From G963422745 sp963422745 (GTDB taxonomy: Bacteria > Actinomycetota > Acidimicrobiia > Acidimicrobiales > Aldehydirespiratoraceae): 64,000 bases of DNA. The position numbers and the translations under genes are program-made. The stretch is from NCBI GenBank assembly GCA_963422745.1, contig OY730477.1, forward strand, positions 2,232,001-2,296,000, written 5' to 3'. Below, piece after piece: positions 56,758 to 64,000 of this stretch. The notes below the pieces were generated by a model, which worked only from the letters and a program-made list of their open reading frames with translations, was not told the origin of the DNA and did not search any database. How positions within the stretch are numbered: the first letter of the stretch is position 1; each line of letters begins with the position of its first letter.

Positions 56758-57475
56758 ACGCTGCATACCCCTTGGAGCTGTGCTGATCATTGCGCTGATA
56801 GCTACGGGATGTGGCGCTAGCTCGGAAGTAGTGCAGACAACTGCAGAACCAACGGAAACCGAAATCATCGCCACCACCACGATAGCGGTACCTTCAAGCA
56901 CCACGATATCTTCTACAACTGTTACACCGCAGCCTGGCGTGACTATGCCAACCCCGACTGTCACAACCACCACATCCGGTCCGTCCAGCACCCTCCCGGC
57001 CACAACCGTAACAACATCAGAACCTGAAGAGATGGAACCATATGTATTGCATGAGTTCTTCACAACCAATCCCATCGACCGTTCCACTCCGAGCGGTACA
57101 TTTTGCTGGGCGATTTGGGAACGGTCGAGAATGCACGCAATCAGCGGATTCGAGGTGTTTTTTGCCGAACACCCGAGACAAGAAATAATTTATCCAGCAG
57201 ATTACGATCACGACTACACTCTTATCGTTGCGCTGAAAGAGATGTCCAAACCGGAAATGGTCAGTATCGCCGATGATCCACAGCTCTCCAAGGAATTTCA
57301 ACGCCTCGCCAAAGTCTTCTTTGAACAAGTGCGAACTGAAATTGAACTACTAGAAGAGATAGGACCTGATGGACTAGATTACGCCAATTATCCCTTCTTT
57401 GAGATTGAAGATTCACCATTCGACAAAGCCCTCTTTGAAGGAGAAACTAACTCAGACGAATGCTACCAACTCTAG
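56744..57475 (+). CDS. Thr-rich stalked lipoprotein D, coupled to phospholipase-lectin copy 2
   Basis: This 243-residue lipoprotein (lipobox IATGC) has a Thr-rich stalk and the shared domain (DRSTPSGTFCWAIWERSRMH, YPADYDHDYTLIVALKEMSK, DPQLSKEFQRLAKVFFEQV). Its ATG is inside the phospholipase stop region, after TATGGAGAATCGAAA, so both are read from one transcript with coupled translation. A longer open frame back to 56237 is a shadow of the lectin domain. It is the first of four adjacent paralogues. Confidence 0.85.
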   Translation: MPIHKRCIPLGAVLIIALIATGCGASSEVVQTTAEPTETEIIATTTIAVPSSTTISSTTVTPQPGVTMPTPTVTTTTSGPSSTLPATTVTTSEPEEMEPYVLHEFFTTNPIDRSTPSGTFCWAIWERSRMHAISGFEVFFAEHPRQEIIYPADYDHDYTLIVALKEMSKPEMVSIADDPQLSKEFQRLAKVFFEQVRTEIELLEEIGPDGLDYANYPFFEIEDSPFDKALFEGETNSDECYQL

Positions 57476-57521
57476 CTAGCAGACGACTCAACCATTACCA
57501 TTGATCATTGCCCCGACAAAT
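57476..57521 (+). repeat. Conserved lipoprotein spacer (family representative)
   Basis: AGCAGACGACTSARCCATTA plus CCATTGATCATTGC recurs between lipoprotein genes at 57476-57521, 58263-58307 and 59052-59100. Altered forms occur at 59847-59912, 62626-62656 and 63386-63436. Each ends in an A-rich stretch directly before ATGCC. No strong Shine-Dalgarno is present, unlike the lipoproteins next to phospholipase genes. The spacers may be recombination sites for array expansion. Confidence 0.75.
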
Positions 57522-58262
57522 ATGCCAACTCATAAACATTACATACTGCTTGGAGCTGTGCTGATCATTGCGTTGCTGGGTTCTGGATGTGGCTCCGGCT
57601 CCGAAGTACAGACAACTGCAGAAACAACGGCAACCGAAATCATCGCCACCACCACGATAGCGGTACCGTCAACTACGACTATATCTACTACAACTGTTAC
57701 ACCGCAGCCTGGCGTGACTGTGCCAACCCCGACTATCACAACCACCACATCCGGTCCGTCCAGCACCCTCCCGGCCACAACCGTTACAATATCAGAACCT
57801 GGGGAGATGGAACCATATGTATTGGATGAGTTCTTCACAACCAATCGCCTCGACCGTTCCACTCCGAGCGGCACACTTTGCTGGGCGATTTGGGAATGGT
57901 CGAGAATGCACACAATCACCGGACTCGAGGTGTTGTTTGCCGAACACCCGAGACAAGAAATAATTTATCCAGCAGATTACGATCACGAATACACCCTTAT
58001 CGTTGCGCTGAAAGAGATGTCCACACCGGAAATGGTCAGCATCGCCGATGACCCACAGCTCTCCAAGGAATTTCAACTCCTCGCCAAAGCCTTCTTTGAA
58101 CAAGTGAGAACTGACATTAAACGACTAGAAGAGATAGGACCTGACGGACTAGATTTCGACAATTTTCCTTTCTTTGAGCTTGAAGACATGCCATTCCTAC
58201 AAACCCTCTATGAAGGAGAAGCTAACTCAGACGAATGCTCCTCTCCCGAATCCAACGATTAG
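57522..58262 (+). CDS. Thr-rich stalked lipoprotein E
   Basis: This 246-residue paralogue of lipoprotein D has lipobox LGSGC, a stalk rich in TTTT and TVTPQPGVTVPTP-like segments, and nearly the same C-terminal domain. Differences from D cluster in the segment around DEFFTTNRLDRS and at the C terminus (EDMPFLQTLYEGEANS). The ATG at 57522 follows the conserved spacer rather than a phospholipase tail. It probably depends on the upstream promoter. Confidence 0.83.
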   Translation: MPTHKHYILLGAVLIIALLGSGCGSGSEVQTTAETTATEIIATTTIAVPSTTTISTTTVTPQPGVTVPTPTITTTTSGPSSTLPATTVTISEPGEMEPYVLDEFFTTNRLDRSTPSGTLCWAIWEWSRMHTITGLEVLFAEHPRQEIIYPADYDHEYTLIVALKEMSTPEMVSIADDPQLSKEFQLLAKAFFEQVRTDIKRLEEIGPDGLDFDNFPFFELEDMPFLQTLYEGEANSDECSSPESND

Positions 58263-58307
58263 CCAGCAGACGACTGAGCCATTACCATTGATCATTGCAA
58301 CAAGAAT

Positions 58308-59051
58308 ATGCCAATTCATAAACGCTATATCCTCCCTGGAGCTGTGCTGATCATTGCATTGCTCGGTTCTGGATGTAGCTCGGATTCCGAAGAAGAGACA
58401 AACGAAGTAGAGACAACAGCAGAACCAACGGAAACCGAAATAACTGCCACCACCACGATAGTGGTACTATCAAGTACTACTATCTCTACTACAACCGTGA
58501 CACCGCAGCCTACCGTGACTGTGCTGACCCCGACTGTCACAACCACCACATCCAGTCCATCCAGCACCCTCCTGACCACAACCGTAACAACATCAGAAAC
58601 ATCGGAGAGGGAGCCATATGTATTGGATGAGTTCTTCATAGTCAATCCCATCGACCGTTCCACTCCGATCGGTACAATTTGCTGGGCGATGTGGGAATGG
58701 GTGAGAATGCACGGAATCACCGGATTAGAGGTGGCGTTTGCCGAACACCCGAGAATTCAAATCATATATCCAGCAGATTACGATCACGACTACACCCTTA
58801 TCGCAGCGCTGAAAGAGATATCCAAACCGGAAATGGTCAGTATCGCCAATGACCCACAGCTCTCCAAGGAATTTCAACTCCTCGCCAAGGTCTTCTTTGA
58901 ACAGGTGCGAACTGACATTAAACTAATAGAAGAGATAGCACCTAATGGACTAGATTACGCCAACTATCCTTTCTCTGAGCTTGAAGACATGCCATTCCTA
59001 CAATCCTATTATGAAGATACAGATGCCCCATTCCCATGCGCCTCTCTCTAG
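58308..59051 (+). CDS. Thr-rich stalked lipoprotein F
   Basis: The 247-residue product has a signal peptide with lipobox LGSGC, an acidic start to the stalk (SSDSEEETNEVETTAE), a Thr-rich stalk, and the shared domain with DRSTPIGTICWAMWEWVRMH. Its nucleotide sequence is almost the same as the window-edge gene at 63437 over most of the visible length. That suggests a duplication of a multi-gene block. The C terminus (YYEDTDAPFPCASL) is divergent. Confidence 0.83.
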   Translation: MPIHKRYILPGAVLIIALLGSGCSSDSEEETNEVETTAEPTETEITATTTIVVLSSTTISTTTVTPQPTVTVLTPTVTTTTSSPSSTLLTTTVTTSETSEREPYVLDEFFIVNPIDRSTPIGTICWAMWEWVRMHGITGLEVAFAEHPRIQIIYPADYDHDYTLIAALKEISKPEMVSIANDPQLSKEFQLLAKVFFEQVRTDIKLIEEIAPNGLDYANYPFSELEDMPFLQSYYEDTDAPFPCASL

Positions 59052-59135
59052 CTAGCAGACGACTGAGCCATTACCATTGATCATTGCTCCTAAAAAATAT
59101 GCCCACACTTAGACAACTACATACTGCCTGGAGCT

Positions 59136-59846
59136 GTGCTGATCATTGCGTTGCTGGGTTCTGGATGTGGCTCCGGCTCCGAAGTAGTACAGACAACTAC
59201 AGAAACAACGGAAACCGAAATCATCGCCACCACCACGGTAGCGGTACCGTTGACTACGACCATATCTACTACAACTTTGACACCGCAGCCTGGCGTAACC
59301 TTGCCGAACTCGACTGTCACAAACACCACATCCAGTCCGACGAGCGCCCTTCCGGCCACAGCCGTAACAACATCACAACCTGGGGAGGTGGAACCAGTAA
59401 TATTGGATGAGTTCTTGCTTGTCAATCTTATCAGCCGTTCCACTCCGATCGGCACACTGTGCTGGGCGACGTGGGAGCAGATGAGAATGCACGTAATCAA
59501 TGCATTTGAGATTATGGCTGATCAAGAACCCAAATTTCAGATAATATATCCAGCGGATTACGATCACCACTACACCCTCATTGATGCGCTGCAAGAGATA
59601 ACAAAACCGGAGATTGTCAGCATCGCCGACAGCCCACAGTTCTCCAAAGAACTTCAACTCTTCGCCAAAGCCTTCTTTGAACAGGTGCAAGTAGAGATGA
59701 AACACATAGAAGAGATAACATCCTATGGATTTGATTACACCGAATATCCTTTCCCCGAATTTGAAGAACTGCCACATACTGAAGCCTTCGTAGAGGAAAT
59801 GGAAGCTCATCCAGACGAATGCATGCTTTCCGAGCCCGAGGATTAG
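59136..59846 (+). CDS. Thr-rich stalked lipoprotein G, signal peptide frameshifted
   Basis: From the GTG at 59136 the frame keeps VLIIALLGSGC, the stalk and the complete C-terminal domain. The proper start region (ATG 59099) has one extra base (ATGCCCACACTTAGACAACT against ATGCCAATTCATAAACACT in siblings), so the positively charged signal start is out of frame. The remaining hydrophobic stretch is short for export, and this copy is probably inactive. A 265-bp part, 59417-59681, is almost identical to 62202-62466 in lipoprotein H. Confidence 0.65.
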   Translation: MLIIALLGSGCGSGSEVVQTTTETTETEIIATTTVAVPLTTTISTTTLTPQPGVTLPNSTVTNTTSSPTSALPATAVTTSQPGEVEPVILDEFLLVNLISRSTPIGTLCWATWEQMRMHVINAFEIMADQEPKFQIIYPADYDHHYTLIDALQEITKPEIVSIADSPQFSKELQLFAKAFFEQVQVEMKHIEEITSYGFDYTEYPFPEFEELPHTEAFVEEMEAHPDECMLSEPED

Positions 59847-59912
59847 TCAGCAGACGACTGAACCATGGCCGATGATCCTGGACAGGTGCCGATGATCATT
59901 GCTCCGAAAAAT

Positions 59913-59980
59913 ATGCCAGTTCGTAACACTACATGCTGCTAGCAGGAGTTCTAGTAGTCGCTCTGCTCGGTTCTGGATGT
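59913..59980 (+). pseudogene. 5' fragment of a stalked lipoprotein
   Basis: This stretch matches the first 67 bases of the gene at 62657 (the TACTGCTAGCAGGAGTTCTA region onward, through GGTTCTGGATGT). A base is missing near the start, so the frame is lost. It breaks at the lipobox Cys codon and continues as a fragment of the TPP enzyme gene. Confidence 0.82.
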
Positions 59981-60130
59981 AAGCTCGCTCGGCAGCAGAA
60001 CCGGGTTGTGACCATCACTGGCGACGGTGCGTTTCTCTTCAGCGATGAGGCTGGCGTTCCAGTTTGTCGGAGGCCCGCTATACATACCCCGAGCACGTCC
60101 CTGCTCAAAGCGTCTTCAATGTGCACTAGT
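59981..60130 (+). pseudogene. Scrambled 3' fragment of the acetolactate synthase-like gene
   Basis: Codons for ARQQNRVVTITGDGAFLFS match ARPQNRVVAIAGDGAFLFS of the gene at 53628-55292. After an internal deletion the copy resumes with that gene's last bases and 3' flank (GGCCCGCTA, ACATACCC, CTCAAAGCG, CACTAGTT, compare 55282-55341). The fragment shows that the 5' side of copy 3 was copied from the copy 2 neighbourhood. Confidence 0.85.
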
Positions 60131-60300
60131 TAGTTGTCTACACATACCCGGGGAGCGCGTCCTCGCTCAAGCTGCACGACTGTGGGGCTGGCACCGCAGT
60201 CGTGACCATCAGCGGCGAACTGCCAAAGAATGCAAACTTGATAGCTGGCCGCGGTGAACGGCCCTGAGAATTTCAGCTGGCTGTGGTGAGGGCCTGTCCT
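60131..60300. other. Gene-free mosaic sequence
   Basis: ACATACCCGGGGAGCGCGTC near 60140 resembles the TPP-gene 3' flank again. A later part (GTGACCATCAGCGGCGAACT, about 60201) is reminiscent of the TPP motif codons. I see no open gene. It is likely debris from the same rearrangement. Confidence 0.4.
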
Positions 60301-60450
60301 CAGGCGTGAAGTTCGTTGGACTCCATGTCAGAGTGGGCGCTTCGTATTATTGACCTATTGGTTGTTTGTGCGGTACGTGCCGGTCGGCTCGTTGTCTGAC
60401 AGCGATCAAATGCGCCCGGGTAGGTCCGCCACGGCCGCGGCGATCTTATT
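60301..60450 (+). pseudogene. Degraded 3' end of the ankyrin acyltransferase gene
   Basis: CAGGCGTGAAGTTCGTTGGA, GTCAGAGTGGGCGCTTC and TTGGTTGTTTGTGCGGTACG match 8357-8435 of the acyltransferase gene. Later, TGCGCCCGGGTAGG matches its C-terminal codons. Several indels break the frame. Copy 1 has the same gene end directly upstream, so copy 3 retains a relic of the copy 1 neighbourhood about 52 kb away. Confidence 0.85.
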
Positions 60451-60548
60451 TCCGTAGTTGTCGGAAGAGTTGTCAGCCGGTGGGGTCCGGGTTTTATTGA
60501 CACTGGCCTTCTCGTTCCCCTATGGTGAATGGCTAAGGGGGAATTGGC

Positions 60549-61901
60549 ATGAAGAAGCGATGGCTGGCGTGGTTTGTTGTTGTGGGGGTGTGCTTCGGGG
60601 TGTGGAGTGTTGGCGAAGCCCGTCCGGTCTCGGCGGCCGACACTGATTCAGCCGACACTGACTCAGCGGTGACCGAGACCGTTGTCTCGCAGAGCGCGTC
60701 GGCCCCAGCTTCGGACAGAACTGACGGAACGTCACCCGGTGAGGTTCCTGAACCCAGTGTCACCCAGCGGCATGGCTGCCGGCACGGTGAAAGCCCGCAT
60801 GCATATTACAATCGGTGTGTTCCTTGGTTTTGCCAGTACGGGCGTACCAGCGGTGGTGCGTGCGAACCGGACTCTCCGTCCTTGCGCTATCACCGGCTAA
60901 CCTGCAGTTCCTATAGCACCGACGCCGACGCCCGCGCCTATCTTGACATGGATCCCGACCACAAGAATGACCGGGCTGTCTGCCCGCCGCCTGGATTGTT
61001 TCTGGCCAGTCCGGGTACCGATGACTGGCCGGTATGGGGTTTCCAGAAGAGCATCGCGGATGACTACGGAAAGGTCGTGGTCGAAAAATCTGGTGAATGC
61101 AGCGGACCTGCGGACAGCATAGGTCTGGACTTTCCCGATACCGGTCGTGTATGGGACTTCCAGGTACCGTGTAAAGCCCATGATCATTGCTTTGATCTTA
61201 TCAGAGCCGGATTGTCCGGAACCGTTTCTGAACGGGACTGTGACGACCGGATGAATGATCTCATGAGAGCCGACTGCAACAACCGAAGTAGTAGAGCCCA
61301 AATCGGTTGCGCTTGGACACGGAAGTGGGTGCGACGTGGTGTGACGATTGCTAGTGTTGGTCCTAATCCGGGGATTGTGAGGTTGGTGAATGTCGGGTCT
61401 GGTTTGTGCGCCGATGTTGACCGTTCTGTGCTCCCGAACGGTCAACTCTCCGACGGTTTCGACGACGGTACGGTAGTGTTGCAGTGGCCGTGCCGAGTAG
61501 TCAGCGCGGAGAATCAACAGTTCCGTCTGCGGCCATCCACCCACCGGGGCTACTTCGAGATCCGGCCCGAGCATTCAATTCATCTCGACAAATGCATCAC
61601 AGCCGTTGCAACAACCCTCGTTTTGGCAACCTGCGAAAGACAAGCCAAGTCGTTTTCATATAGTCAGGAAAGACCTTCATCTCCGGCTCAATCATTCAAG
61701 ATCACCTCTGTTGCCAACAGCGACCGGTATATTTTCACAAGCAAGGCCCATGACAGAGCCTGCTGGGCAGCACTAAGCAGGGCGGTAGTAAACGGAGGAG
61801 CCTACATGTCCGGAAAAGGAACCGGATTACTTGCAACATACTGTACCGACAGCCTTCCCAGTCAATACCAAATATGGAGAATCGAAAATGCCAATTCATA
61901 A
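60549..61901 (+). CDS. Secreted phospholipase A2-like / ricin-type lectin protein, copy 3
   Basis: This 450-residue protein has a complete signal peptide (MKKRWLAWFVVVGVCFGV, cleavage near PVSAA). A Cys-rich region follows (residues 77-190), then the PLA2 motif with H211-D212 and paired Cys residues (CKAHDHC, CDDRMNDLMRADC), and a lectin-like trefoil from about 276 to 447. Compared with copy 2, changes concentrate between the PLA2 core and the trefoil and in the final 50 residues. GGGGGAATTGGC before the ATG is the ribosome binding site. Its stop overlaps lipoprotein H. Copies 2 and 3 are the best candidates for active secreted enzymes. Confidence 0.86.
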   Translation: MKKRWLAWFVVVGVCFGVWSVGEARPVSAADTDSADTDSAVTETVVSQSASAPASDRTDGTSPGEVPEPSVTQRHGCRHGESPHAYYNRCVPWFCQYGRTSGGACEPDSPSLRYHRLTCSSYSTDADARAYLDMDPDHKNDRAVCPPPGLFLASPGTDDWPVWGFQKSIADDYGKVVVEKSGECSGPADSIGLDFPDTGRVWDFQVPCKAHDHCFDLIRAGLSGTVSERDCDDRMNDLMRADCNNRSSRAQIGCAWTRKWVRRGVTIASVGPNPGIVRLVNVGSGLCADVDRSVLPNGQLSDGFDDGTVVLQWPCRVVSAENQQFRLRPSTHRGYFEIRPEHSIHLDKCITAVATTLVLATCERQAKSFSYSQERPSSPAQSFKITSVANSDRYIFTSKAHDRACWAALSRAVVNGGAYMSGKGTGLLATYCTDSLPSQYQIWRIENANS

Positions 61902-62625
61902 ACACTACATACTGCCTGGAGTCGTGCTCATCATTGCATTGATAGGTACAGCTTGTGGCTCGGTTTCCGAAGTAAATACAACTGCAGAACCAACGGAAAC
62001 CGAAATCATCGCCACCACCACTATAGCGATACCGTCAAGTACAGCTACATCTACTACAACTGTGACACCGCAGCCTAGCGTAACTATGCTGACCCCGACT
62101 GTCACAACCACCACATCCAGTCCGACCAGCACCCTCCCGCCCACAACCGGAACAACATCACAACCTGGAGAGATGGAAACATACGTATTGGATCAAGCCC
62201 TGCTTGTCAATCTTATCAGCCGCTCCACTCCGATCGGCACACTGTGCTGGGCGACGTGGGAGCAGATGAGAATGCACGTAATCAATGCATTTGAGATTAT
62301 GGCTGATCAAGAACCCAAATTTCAGATAATATATCCAGCGGATTACGATCACCACTACACCCTCATTGATGCGCTGCAAGAGATAACAAAACCGGAGATT
62401 GTCAGCATCGCCGACAGCCCACAGTTCTCCAAAGAACTTCAACTCTTCGCCAAAGCCTTCTTTGAAGAGGTCCGAACTGAGATTAGCCAAATAGACGAAC
62501 TAACATCCAATAAACTCGATTATGCCGAATATCCTATCCCAGAACTTGAAGATATACCATATGTAGAGGCCTTCTTTGACCAACTAGAATCCCCATGCGG
62601 CTCTCCCAAGCCAGCAATCGACTGA
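61888..62625 (+). CDS. Thr-rich stalked lipoprotein H, coupled to phospholipase-lectin copy 3
   Basis: This 245-residue lipoprotein (lipobox IGTAC) has a Thr-rich stalk and the shared domain in the ISRSTPIGTLCWATWEQMRM form. The ATG overlaps the end of copy 3, after TATGGAGAATCGAAA. Part of the gene (62202-62466) is nearly identical to lipoprotein G, while the signal peptide and C terminus differ, a pattern of gene conversion or mosaic exchange. Confidence 0.85.
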   Translation: MPIHKHYILPGVVLIIALIGTACGSVSEVNTTAEPTETEIIATTTIAIPSSTATSTTTVTPQPSVTMLTPTVTTTTSSPTSTLPPTTGTTSQPGEMETYVLDQALLVNLISRSTPIGTLCWATWEQMRMHVINAFEIMADQEPKFQIIYPADYDHHYTLIDALQEITKPEIVSIADSPQFSKELQLFAKAFFEEVRTEISQIDELTSNKLDYAEYPIPELEDIPYVEAFFDQLESPCGSPKPAID

Positions 62626-62656
62626 ACCATTGCCCGAGATCATTGCTCCGAAAAAT

Positions 62657-63385
62657 ATGCCAATTAATCAACACTACATACTGCTAGCAGGAGTTCTAGT
62701 AATCGCTCTGTTCGGTTCTGGATGTGGCTCTGGCTCGGAAGTAGTACAGACAACTACAGAAACAACGGAAACCGAAATCATCGCCACCACCACTATAGCG
62801 ATACCGTCAAGTACAGCTACATCTACTACAACTGTGACACCGCAGCCTACCGTGACTGTGCTGACCCCGACTGTCACAACCACCACATCCAGCCCGTCCA
62901 GCACCCTCCCGACCACAACCGTAACAACATCAGAACCTAGGGAGGAGATGGAACCATTCGTATTGGATGAGTACTTCATAGTCAATCCCTTCGACCGTTC
63001 CACTCCGAGCGGTACATTTTGCTGGGCGATATGGGAATGGGTGAGAATGCACGCAATCACCGCATTCGAGGTGGTGTTTGCCGAACACCCGAGAATTGAA
63101 ATAATATATCCAGCAGATTACGATCACGACTACACCCTTATCGCTGCGCTGAAAGAGATGTCCAAACCGGAAATGGTCAGTATCGCCGATGACCCACACC
63201 TCTCCAAGGAATTTCAACTCCTCGCCAAGGTCTTCTTTGAACAGGTGCGAACTGACATTAAACTAATCGAAGAGATAGCACCCGATAGACTAGATTACGC
63301 CAACTATCCTTTCTTTGATATTGAAGATACACCATTCCTACAAACCCTCTATGAAGGAGAAACTAACTCAGACGAATGCTCCTAA
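62657..63385 (+). CDS. Thr-rich stalked lipoprotein I
   Basis: This 242-residue lipoprotein has the signal MPINQHYILLAGVLVIALFG and lipobox FGSGC, a stalk and the shared domain (DRSTPSGTFCWAIWEWVRMH, YPADYDHDYTLIAALKEMSK). It follows the conserved spacer. Its first 67 bases are the parent type of the fragment at 59913. The stalk DNA is almost the same as lipoprotein H, but the domain resembles D, E and F. That supports shuffling of modules. Confidence 0.84.
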   Translation: MPINQHYILLAGVLVIALFGSGCGSGSEVVQTTTETTETEIIATTTIAIPSSTATSTTTVTPQPTVTVLTPTVTTTTSSPSSTLPTTTVTTSEPREEMEPFVLDEYFIVNPFDRSTPSGTFCWAIWEWVRMHAITAFEVVFAEHPRIEIIYPADYDHDYTLIAALKEMSKPEMVSIADDPHLSKEFQLLAKVFFEQVRTDIKLIEEIAPDRLDYANYPFFDIEDTPFLQTLYEGETNSDECS

Positions 63386-63436
63386 CTCTAGCCAGCATAC
63401 GACTGAACCATTGCCGAGATGATTGCTCCGAAAAAT

Positions 63437-64000
63437 ATGCCAATTCATAAACGCTATATCCTCCCTGGAGCTGTGCTGATCATTGCATTGCTCGGTTCTG
63501 GATGTAGCTCGGACTCCAAAGAAGAGACAAACGAAGTAGAGACAATAGCAGAACCAACGGAAACTGAAATTACTGTGACCACGATAGCGGTACCGTCAAG
63601 TACAACTATATCTACTACAACTGTGACACCGCAGACTGGCGTAACTATGCCAACCCAGACCGTCACAACCACCACGTCCAGTCCGTCCAGCACCCTCTCG
63701 ACCACAACCGTAACAACATCAGAAACATCGGAGAGGGAGCCATATGTATTGGATGAGTTCTTCATAGTCAATCCCATCGACCGTTCCACTCCGATCGGTA
63801 CAATTTGCTGGGCGATGTGGGAATGGGTGAGAATGCACGGAATCACCGGACTCGAGGTGTCGTTTGCCGAAGATCCGAGAATTCAAATAATATATCCAGC
63901 AGATTACGATCACGACTACACCCTTATCGCAGCGCTGAAAGAGATATCCAAACCGGAAATGGTCAGTATCGCCAATGACCCACAGCTCTCCAAGGAATTT
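63437..64000 (+). CDS. Thr-rich stalked lipoprotein J (partial, runs off the window)
   Basis: The gene is open from ATG 63437 to the window end. It has the signal peptide and acidic stalk start of lipoprotein F (KEETNEVETIAEPTE), a Thr-rich stalk, and the shared domain up to DPQLSKEF. Its order after lipoprotein I suggests the array continues to the right. The C-terminal third is not visible. Confidence 0.85.
   Translation, partial: MPIHKRYILPGAVLIIALLGSGCSSDSKEETNEVETIAEPTETEITVTTIAVPSSTTISTTTVTPQTGVTMPTQTVTTTTSSPSSTLSTTTVTTSETSEREPYVLDEFFIVNPIDRSTPIGTICWAMWEWVRMHGITGLEVSFAEDPRIQIIYPADYDHDYTLIAALKEISKPEMVSIANDPQLSKEF

Noticed and set aside
56237..57475. A single 412-residue protein joining the lectin tail and lipoprotein D
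   Set aside because: The upstream part is an out-of-frame shadow of the phospholipase-lectin gene. The lipoprotein signal peptide at 56744 is the true start.
62674..63060. Long minus-strand frames opposite every lipoprotein gene (also at 56752, 57539, 58325, 59117, 63454), rich in Val
   Set aside because: They are the antisense reading of Thr-rich stalk codons. They recur wherever the stalk occurs, and have no ribosome binding site or independent conservation.

Overview
The window is high-GC DNA packed with short-spaced or overlapping genes. Many junctions are ATGA or GTGA overlaps, and GTG and TTG starts are common. Most genes encode oxidative catabolism: Rieske oxygenases, a P450, molybdenum hydroxylase subunits, extradiol dioxygenases, meta-cleavage hydrolases, acyl-CoA ligases, and IclR and PaaX regulators. 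There are also lipoproteins with long Thr-rich stalks. Together these suggest a high-GC actinobacterium-like chromosome, possibly Acidimicrobiia. That assignment is inference; no rRNA or tRNA was seen.

Layout. 72-8506: a PEP-synthase-like ATP-binding subunit, a histidine phosphatase and two extradiol dioxygenases (minus strand). They diverge from an IclR regulator, a HAD hydrolase, a keto-pentenoate hydratase-like enzyme and an acyltransferase with an ankyrin insert. 8505-12790: island 1, a secreted phospholipase A2-like/lectin protein followed by stalked lipoproteins, with orphan pieces of both. 12801-21168: a P450, SDR, sulfatase, GST and an unusual split Rieske oxygenase. 21302-25046: a kinase-like gene, a dCTP deaminase relic and an 836-residue protein with three near-identical 89-residue repeats. 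25183-38915: a long minus-strand aromatic catabolic operon (three-subunit molybdenum hydroxylase, Rieske oxygenase, hydrolases, LigB-type ring-cleavage dioxygenase, M20-like protein, acyl-CoA ligase). It is interrupted by a PIN-domain toxin-antitoxin insertion flanked by 116-bp repeats. 38996-42199: divergent acyl-CoA synthetase alpha/beta genes, a PaaX-like regulator and a gutted amidohydrolase. 42162-53425: a ten-gene minus-strand operon for a peptide/nickel-type ABC importer with a FAD oxidoreductase, nitrilase-family amidase, aminotransferase and LarA-like protein. 53628-55292: an acetolactate-synthase-like enzyme. 55414-64000: island 2, two more phospholipase-lectin genes with a running array of lipoprotein paralogues that leaves the window.

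The most striking system is formed by islands 1 and 2. Each phospholipase-lectin gene ends in codons for QIWRI(E/D)N. The same bases supply the Shine-Dalgarno region of the next gene, a lipoprotein whose ATG overlaps the phospholipase stop. Extra lipoprotein genes follow in tandem. In island 1 they are separated by orphan 3' ends of phospholipase genes that still read in frame. This is the architecture expected of a secreted toxin with tethered immunity lipoproteins and displaced toxin-tail/immunity cassettes. Function is inferred, not shown.

A second theme is local rearrangement. Short tandem duplications sit at many gene boundaries, and several genes are internally deleted or chimeric.
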